Shown here piece by piece: positions 59,936 to 64,000 of a DNA stretch of 64,000 nt. Position 1 is the first letter of the stretch. Every line of letters begins with the position of its first letter. The translations under genes and the position numbers were made by a program. This DNA is from Streptomyces globosus (GTDB lineage Bacteria > Actinomycetota > Actinomycetes > Streptomycetales > Streptomycetaceae), in NCBI RefSeq assembly GCF_003325375.1, contig NZ_CP030862.1:1801501-1865500 (forward strand). The letters run 5' to 3'. Under the pieces are notes generated by a model that was given only the letters and a program-made list of their open reading frames with translations, searched no databases and was not told the origin of the DNA.

Positions 59936-60484
59936 TTGAGTGATCAGGTGCAACGGCGTCCGCTACCGCACGACTTCCACCCGCCGGTTCCCGAGCTGGC
60001 GGTGAGCAGCACGGACATGAGCGACGGCGGGACCCTCCCGGACGCCCAGGTGTACGCGGAGGGCAACTCCTCCCCGCAGATCGGCTGGTCTGCCGGACCG
60101 GAGGGGACCGCCGGCTATGCGGTCACGTGCTACGACCCGGACGCGCCGACGGGCAGCGGGTTCTGGCACTGGACGGTCTTCGACATCCCGGCGGACGTCA
60201 CCGAGTTGCCTGCGGGAGCCGGGTCCGGGGGCTTCGAAGGCCTGCCCGCCGGTGCCGTGCAGGTGCGGAACGACTACGGCAGCAGGGGATTCGGCGGGGC
60301 CGCGCCGCCGGAGGGGGACGGCCCGCACCGGTACGTGTTCACGGTGTACGCCGTCGACCAGGCGAAGCTGGGTCCGGATGCGGACGCGACGCCGGCCCTG
60401 GTGGGCTTCCACCTGCGGTTCCACTCCGTCGCCCGGGGCCATCTGACGGCCCACTACGAGGAACAGGGCGCCACGGGGGCGTAG
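59936..60484 (+). CDS. YbhB/YbcL (PEBP) family protein
   Basis: 182 residues. TTG 59936 follows AAGGAG (59921-59926) at normal spacing; an open frame further upstream is not conserved. PEBP hallmarks: YDPDAPTGSGFWHW and HRYVFTVYAVD around the anion pocket. The family binds phosphate or amine ligands; bacterial roles are poorly known. The following AraC gene carries the same promoter repeat, so they may be controlled together. Confidence 0.9.
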   Translation: MSDQVQRRPLPHDFHPPVPELAVSSTDMSDGGTLPDAQVYAEGNSSPQIGWSAGPEGTAGYAVTCYDPDAPTGSGFWHWTVFDIPADVTELPAGAGSGGFEGLPAGAVQVRNDYGSRGFGGAAPPEGDGPHRYVFTVYAVDQAKLGPDADATPALVGFHLRFHSVARGHLTAHYEEQGATGA

Positions 60485-60550
60485 CCGCAACGTCCGGCTG
60501 CACTCCGCGTGCCCCGGCAGCCGGCCCGGCCGGGGGAATCGCCCGTTGTT

Positions 60551-60571
60551 CGCGCGTCCTTGCACGATCCT
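60551..60571 (+). promoter_or_regulatory. Promoter repeat, copy 2 (before the AraC gene)
   Basis: Copy of the 21-base element at 59817-59837, 20 of 21 bases identical (T to C at one place), located 46 bases before the AraC-family start. Its presence before both genes suggests binding by the AraC protein. Confidence 0.55.
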
Positions 60572-60617
60572 GGCCCGAGCCGGGGGGTCCTGCATGGTCG
60601 CGTGGTGTGATGGGGGC

Positions 60618-61511
60618 ATGTCCCTCGCCGAGTTCCGCGATCTGCTGGCCCGCCATGCGCGGCCCGATCTGAAGACGGCCATCGACGGCGTACGGATCTG
60701 CCGGGCCGAGCCGGGCGCCGAGCCGGAGTACGCCATGTCCGGCGTGGTGCTCGCCGTGATCGCCCAGGGGGCCAAGCGGCTCGCGCTCGGAGACAGGGTG
60801 TACGAGTACGGCGTCGGCCAGTACCTGGTCGCCTCGGCCGACCTGCCGGTGGTCGGACGCATCGCCCAGGGGCCCGAACTCGGCTTCGGCATGACGCTGG
60901 AGCCTGCCGTCATCGCAGAGCTGATGCTGCAGGCGGGCCCCGGCGACCTGCCGCCTCCGACCCGGTCGGCCCGGCCCGGGATCACGGTCTGCGACGCACC
61001 GGCAGAGCTGATCGACGCGATCGTGCGGCTGCTGCGGCTGCTGGACCGGCCGCGCGACCGCCGGGTGCTGGTCCCCCTGGCCAAGCGGGAGATCCTGTGG
61101 CGGCTTATGACGGGTGAGCAGGGCGAAGCCGTACGGCAGCTGGGCCTGGCGGACAGCGGCCTGACCCACATCACCCGGGTCGTGGGCTGGATTCGGGACA
61201 ACCACGCGGAGGCCTTCCGCGTCGAAGACCTCGCGCGGTCCTGCGGTATGAGCGTCTCCGCGTTCCACCGGAACTTCCAGGCGGTGACGGCGATGAGCCC
61301 GATCCAGTTCCAGAAGCAGATCCGGCTCCAGACGGCGCGACTGCTGCTGGCCCGCCGCCCCTACGACGTGACCGGCGTCGCCTCCCGCGTGGGATACGAC
61401 AGCCCCTCGCAGTTCAGCCGCGAGTACAAACGGCAGTTCGGCGCGCCGCCCCGGGAGGACGCGGCACGCATGCGCAGCCGCGCCGACCACGGCGCGGCTA
61501 CGCCGGCCTGA
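60618..61511 (+). CDS. AraC-family transcriptional regulator
   Basis: 297 residues from ATG 60618, which is preceded by GGGGGC. The N-terminal half is the AraC_N ligand domain (GVVLAVIAQGAKRLALGD, LVASADLPVVGRI). Two helix-turn-helix motifs form the C-terminal third: FRVEDLARSCGMSVSAFHRNF and VTGVASRVGYDSPSQFSREYKR. Members often sense small aromatic or quaternary amines. A promoter repeat links it to the adjacent PEBP gene. Confidence 0.92.
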   Translation: MSLAEFRDLLARHARPDLKTAIDGVRICRAEPGAEPEYAMSGVVLAVIAQGAKRLALGDRVYEYGVGQYLVASADLPVVGRIAQGPELGFGMTLEPAVIAELMLQAGPGDLPPPTRSARPGITVCDAPAELIDAIVRLLRLLDRPRDRRVLVPLAKREILWRLMTGEQGEAVRQLGLADSGLTHITRVVGWIRDNHAEAFRVEDLARSCGMSVSAFHRNFQAVTAMSPIQFQKQIRLQTARLLLARRPYDVTGVASRVGYDSPSQFSREYKRQFGAPPREDAARMRSRADHGAATPA

Positions 61512-61562
61512 CCCGCGCATACACCGCCGTCCGCGGTGAACACCAGGTCGTCGGATTGTTGG

Positions 61563-62003
61563 TCAATGGCCTGGGAGGCACACCTCCGCCCACACGGTCT
61601 TCCCCGGCGCACCGACTCGCGGCACCACCGCCCAGCGGCTCGCCAGCCGCGCCACCACCAGCAGCCCGCGCCCGGACTCGGCTTCCCCGGACGGCTCTTG
61701 GGAGGGAAGCAGCGGTACGCGTTCGGTGCGCGTGTCGGTGACCTCGATACGCAGGACGTCTGCTGAGCCCGTCAGCCTGACGTGGAAGTCCCGTCCGGAG
61801 ACGTGGCCGTGCCGGACGGCGTTGCCGGTCAGCTCGGCGACGATCAGCGTCACCTTCTGGTTGGCCGCGGAGGCGCACGGGTGACCCCACGTGGTCAGGC
61901 AGTGGGAGACCAGCCGACGGGCGAGGCGGGCGCCGCGGGGCGAGGAGGTGAAACACATCGAGAACTCAAGGGCTGCTGGAGCGGGGGAAGTTTCACTGTT
62001 CAC
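61563..62003 (-). CDS. ATP-binding protein, RsbW-like anti-sigma family
   Basis: 146 residues with the GHKL/HATPase fold: N-box in LIVAELTGNAVRHG, G1 box VTDTRTE and G2-like ESGRGLLVV. Such short proteins in Streptomyces are anti-sigma factors or bald-type partners. GTG 62003 fits the family start. It is divergent from the XRE/DUF397 pair, a common association in Streptomyces. Confidence 0.88.
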   Translation of the reverse strand: MNSETSPAPAALEFSMCFTSSPRGARLARRLVSHCLTTWGHPCASAANQKVTLIVAELTGNAVRHGHVSGRDFHVRLTGSADVLRIEVTDTRTERVPLLPSQEPSGEAESGRGLLVVARLASRWAVVPRVGAPGKTVWAEVCLPGH

Positions 62004-62024
62004 GGGGCACAGGCTTCCGGGGGC

Positions 62025-62056
62025 CGCTTACGCTGCGTAAGACACGGAGCGCTTAC
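62025..62056. promoter_or_regulatory. Dyad and extra half-site in the divergent promoter
   Basis: CTTACGC-T-GCGTAAG (62027-62041) is a perfect 7-base dyad; a third half-site CGCTTAC recurs at 62050-62056. It lies between the divergent anti-sigma-type and XRE genes, so it is a likely operator of the XRE regulator. Confidence 0.55.
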
Positions 62057-62152
62057 AGGTGTCGTCGGTACGCGAGGTGTCGGTGCGTGTAGGCGGTGCG
62101 GAGCGTGACGGCCAAGGCGGAGCGGCGTTGGCCGGGGGAGGTGATGGCGGGC

Positions 62153-63007
62153 ATGAGCGAACCCACCCGGCAGTCGGAGGACGAGGACCCCGGCGAGGCC
62201 GCGCCGGACCCCGGCTCGGGGATCCTGCGCGTCTTCGGACGCCAGCTGAAACGGTTCCGGATCCGGGCCGGGGTGGAGCGGACCGAGATGGGGGCGAGGC
62301 TCGGCTACTCGGCGTCGACCATCGCCGCGTACGAACAGGGACGGCGCGTGCCGCCGCCGCGCTTCATCGACCAGGCGGACGACCTGCTGGACGCGGGCGA
62401 GGTCCTGAAGGAGATGAAGGAGGAGGTCGCGCGGGCGCAGTACCCGGCGTTCTTCCGCGATGCGGCCAAGTTGGAGGCCGAGGCGGTCGAACTCCACGTG
62501 TATGACACGCACATCGTCAACGGGCTGCTACAGACCGAGGAGTACGCCAGAGCGGTCTTCACCATGAGGCGGCCGCTCCTGAGCGAGGAGACGATCGACG
62601 AACGTGTGCAGGCCAGGCTGGCCAGGCAGAGCACCTTCACCCGGCAGCCGCTGCCGACGACCAGCTTCGTGATCGAGGAGTCTGTACTCACGCGACCGCT
62701 TGGCGGCGCGAACGTGATGCGAGGCCAGTTGGAGCATCTTCTGCTCTGCGGCCAGCGGCGTAATGTGGACATCCAGGTAATGCCGAACGGGCGGGAGGAA
62801 CACGCCGGACTGGCAGGACCCTTCACCTTGATCGAGACCATTGAGGGACGGAGGATTGCCTACGTGGAGGCCTACAAGCACAGCCGCCTCTACACGGAGC
62901 GGCAGTCTGTCCGGGAGCTTGAAGAACAGTACGGCCTTCTCCGCGCCCAGGCCCTCACTCCGCGTGAATCGCTGGAAATCATTGAGAAGTTGCTTGGAGC
63001 GACATGA
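62153..63007 (+). CDS. XRE-family regulator with DUF5753 domain
   Basis: 284 residues from ATG 62153; ATG 62144 is also in frame but only 2 bases from the GGAGG at 62137-62141. HTH motif RTEMGARLGYSASTIAAYE, then the DUF5753 effector domain (LHVYDTHIVNGLLQTEEYAR, LCGQRRNVDIQVMP). WhiJ-like regulators of this type come with a DUF397 partner, as here (ATGA overlap). Confidence 0.93.
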   Translation: MSEPTRQSEDEDPGEAAPDPGSGILRVFGRQLKRFRIRAGVERTEMGARLGYSASTIAAYEQGRRVPPPRFIDQADDLLDAGEVLKEMKEEVARAQYPAFFRDAAKLEAEAVELHVYDTHIVNGLLQTEEYARAVFTMRRPLLSEETIDERVQARLARQSTFTRQPLPTTSFVIEESVLTRPLGGANVMRGQLEHLLLCGQRRNVDIQVMPNGREEHAGLAGPFTLIETIEGRRIAYVEAYKHSRLYTERQSVRELEEQYGLLRAQALTPRESLEIIEKLLGAT

Positions 63008-63207
63008 ACAAGGCAACACGTGATCCGATCGGGCCGGACCTCCTGTGGGTCAAGAGCAGCTACAGCAGTGGCGAGGGTGGGCAGTGTGTCGAGGTGGCTG
63101 AGCGCCTGAGCAGCGTCCACGTCCGGGACTCCAAGGACACGGCCCGCCCGGGGCTCGTGGTCGGCGGCCCGGCGTGGGCCGCCTTCGTCGGCTTCGCGAG
63201 CCGGTAG
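63004..63207 (+). CDS. DUF397 protein
   Basis: 67 residues: WVKSSYSSGEGGQCVEVAE and VRDSKDTARPGLVV are the DUF397 signature. It is translationally coupled to the XRE regulator (ATGA overlap). Members act as small partners of WhiJ-type regulators in development or antibiotic control. Confidence 0.95.
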   Translation: MNKATRDPIGPDLLWVKSSYSSGEGGQCVEVAERLSSVHVRDSKDTARPGLVVGGPAWAAFVGFASR

Positions 63208-63211
63208 AGCC

Positions 63212-63264
63212 GTGACGAGGGGTGCCCCGGACCCTTGGGGAGTCCGGGGCATCCCGTGCGTCAC
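63212..63264 (+). terminator. Terminator after the XRE/DUF397 pair
   Basis: A 14-bp stem with one G-T pair (63219-63232 with 63242-63255) and an outer GTGACG/CGTCAC stem (63212-63217, 63259-63264), directly after the DUF397 stop. Confidence 0.8.
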
Positions 63265-63410
63265 GCCTCTCCCCGGCCGCCCTGCGCGCCGGGGTGGGAG
63301 CGCCAGACCTAGATGTCGCGGAACTCCGCATCATGCTGCCTGACCTGCGAAAACGAGGGGCCCTCAAGATCATCTTGCACAAACCCTGCACGAACGCGCT
63401 GGTCTGCACA
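63265..63410. other. Gap that may hold one attachment-site half
   Basis: 146 bases between the terminator and the stop of the recombinase gene. I find a CCCCGGC/GCCGGGG hairpin (63271-63294) but no tRNA end and no repeat that can be matched inside the window. If the element extends to the right, its left junction should be here. Confidence 0.3.
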
Positions 63411-64000
63411 TCAGGCGGCCCTCCCGTACATGCTCCGCACCGCCTGGCGGACCTTCGAACCCGCCCCCGCGACGCGGTGCACGTAGTTACGCAAAGTGAA
63501 TGCCGGATCGGCGTGCCCGAGGCGGTCCGCGAGGGTGTAAATGTCGACTCCGCCGTCCAACATCATCGACGCGTACAGGTGCCGAAGAGCGTGCATCATC
63601 TTGTCCCGGGACTTCTCCCACCGCCGGCCCGGCTTCTTGGGGTCGAGGGGCTTGATGAATCCGACGGCGGCCAGTGCAGGCTTCCACCGGTAGCTGTTGA
63701 ACCAGTTCGCCTGGATCGGCTTCTTCTCCCGTCCGTAGAAGAAGATCCTCTTCGTCATCGGCTCGCCGTCCCGCGTCCGCCAGGGGATCGTCACTTCGAT
63801 CGCTGGGTACTTCTCCATGTGCTCCAGCAGGGCCTCGGCGACGGCGTCGCCCAGCTCGACCCAGCGGTCGCGGGGATCGTCCTCGGTGCCGCCCTTGGGG
63901 TTGTCGAAGACGAGCACGGGGCCGTCGTGGGCGACCTGGTGCTGGATGTGGACCATGGGGCCGTCCTCGTGGTCCCAGTCGATGTCATCGGGCCCGAAGC
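63411..64000 (-). CDS. Tyrosine recombinase/integrase, C-terminal part (5' end outside window)
   Basis: 195 residues visible; the frame is open to the right edge. Catalytic residues of the tyrosine recombinase family are present: HALRHLYAS (H-x-L-R-H), LGHADPAFTLRNYVH with the nucleophilic Tyr. Similar integrases move integrative elements and prophages in Streptomyces. Expected full length is about 400 residues, so the start should lie 600 bases or so past the window. It marks the likely start of a mobile element on the right. Confidence 0.92.
   Translation of the reverse strand, partial: FGPDDIDWDHEDGPMVHIQHQVAHDGPVLVFDNPKGGTEDDPRDRWVELGDAVAEALLEHMEKYPAIEVTIPWRTRDGEPMTKRIFFYGREKKPIQANWFNSYRWKPALAAVGFIKPLDPKKPGRRWEKSRDKMMHALRHLYASMMLDGGVDIYTLADRLGHADPAFTLRNYVHRVAGAGSKVRQAVRSMYGRAA

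Noticed and set aside
63265..63410. tRNA gene or tRNA 3' end as integration target beside the recombinase
   Set aside because: No cloverleaf or CCA-proximal acceptor stem could be found on either strand.

Overview
The window is very GC-rich, has genes with GTG/TTG starts, frequent 4-base ATGA/GTGA start-stop overlaps and typical actinomycete families (SepF-like, DUF2470, XRE/DUF397 pairs, Hen1-Pnkp), so it is almost certainly from a Streptomyces or close relative. No rRNA, tRNA or CRISPR array was seen. All function calls come from reading translated sequence and recognising motifs; no database search was run.

Layout. 1-4.0 kb: end of an ABC transporter locus (ATPase, permease, ABC exporter). 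4.4-6.1 kb: an MFS pump divergent from a SoxR-type [2Fe-2S] MerR regulator. 6.4-11.4 kb: methylmalonyl-CoA mutase operon mutA-mutB-meaB. 11.7-15.8 kb: iron-box-controlled DUF2470 protein, SepF-like protein, P-loop ATPase, MazG-type pyrophosphohydrolase and small proteins. 16.1-21.2 kb: homocysteine methyltransferase and the Hen1-Pnkp RNA repair pair. 21.4-24.5 kb: a secreted protein, arginine deiminase and ornithine carbamoyltransferase. 24.6-32.8 kb: an aryl-CoA (salicylyl/2-aminobenzoyl-CoA type) degradation cluster with a PaaX regulator and a RidA protein.

33.5-54.8 kb is the most striking part: what looks like a complete collagen-to-hydroxyproline utilisation regulon. It has a secreted M9 collagenase, an Xaa-Pro aminopeptidase, a DPP4-like S9 peptidase, an oligopeptide ABC importer, a three-subunit D-hydroxyproline dehydrogenase, a pyrroline-hydroxycarboxylate deaminase, two proline-racemase-family enzymes, an ornithine-cyclodeaminase-family reductase and a GntR/FCD regulator. 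Six promoter regions across these 20 kb share one 14-base element (ATGTGAMATTKYAC, 8 invariant positions), including one copy in front of the GntR gene. This ties extracellular protease, transport and catabolism to one probable regulator. The last enzyme (2-oxoglutarate semialdehyde dehydrogenase) is not in the window.

45.6-46.6 kb, inserted in this locus, holds two small overlapping genes that share an 18-residue motif across their junction. 54.9-64 kb: an MFS exporter, a ferredoxin-Nudix-P450 operon, an excalibur-domain protein, a PEBP protein and an AraC regulator sharing a promoter repeat, an anti-sigma-type ATPase, an XRE/DUF397 pair, and the 3' end of a tyrosine recombinase that probably marks the edge of an integrated element.
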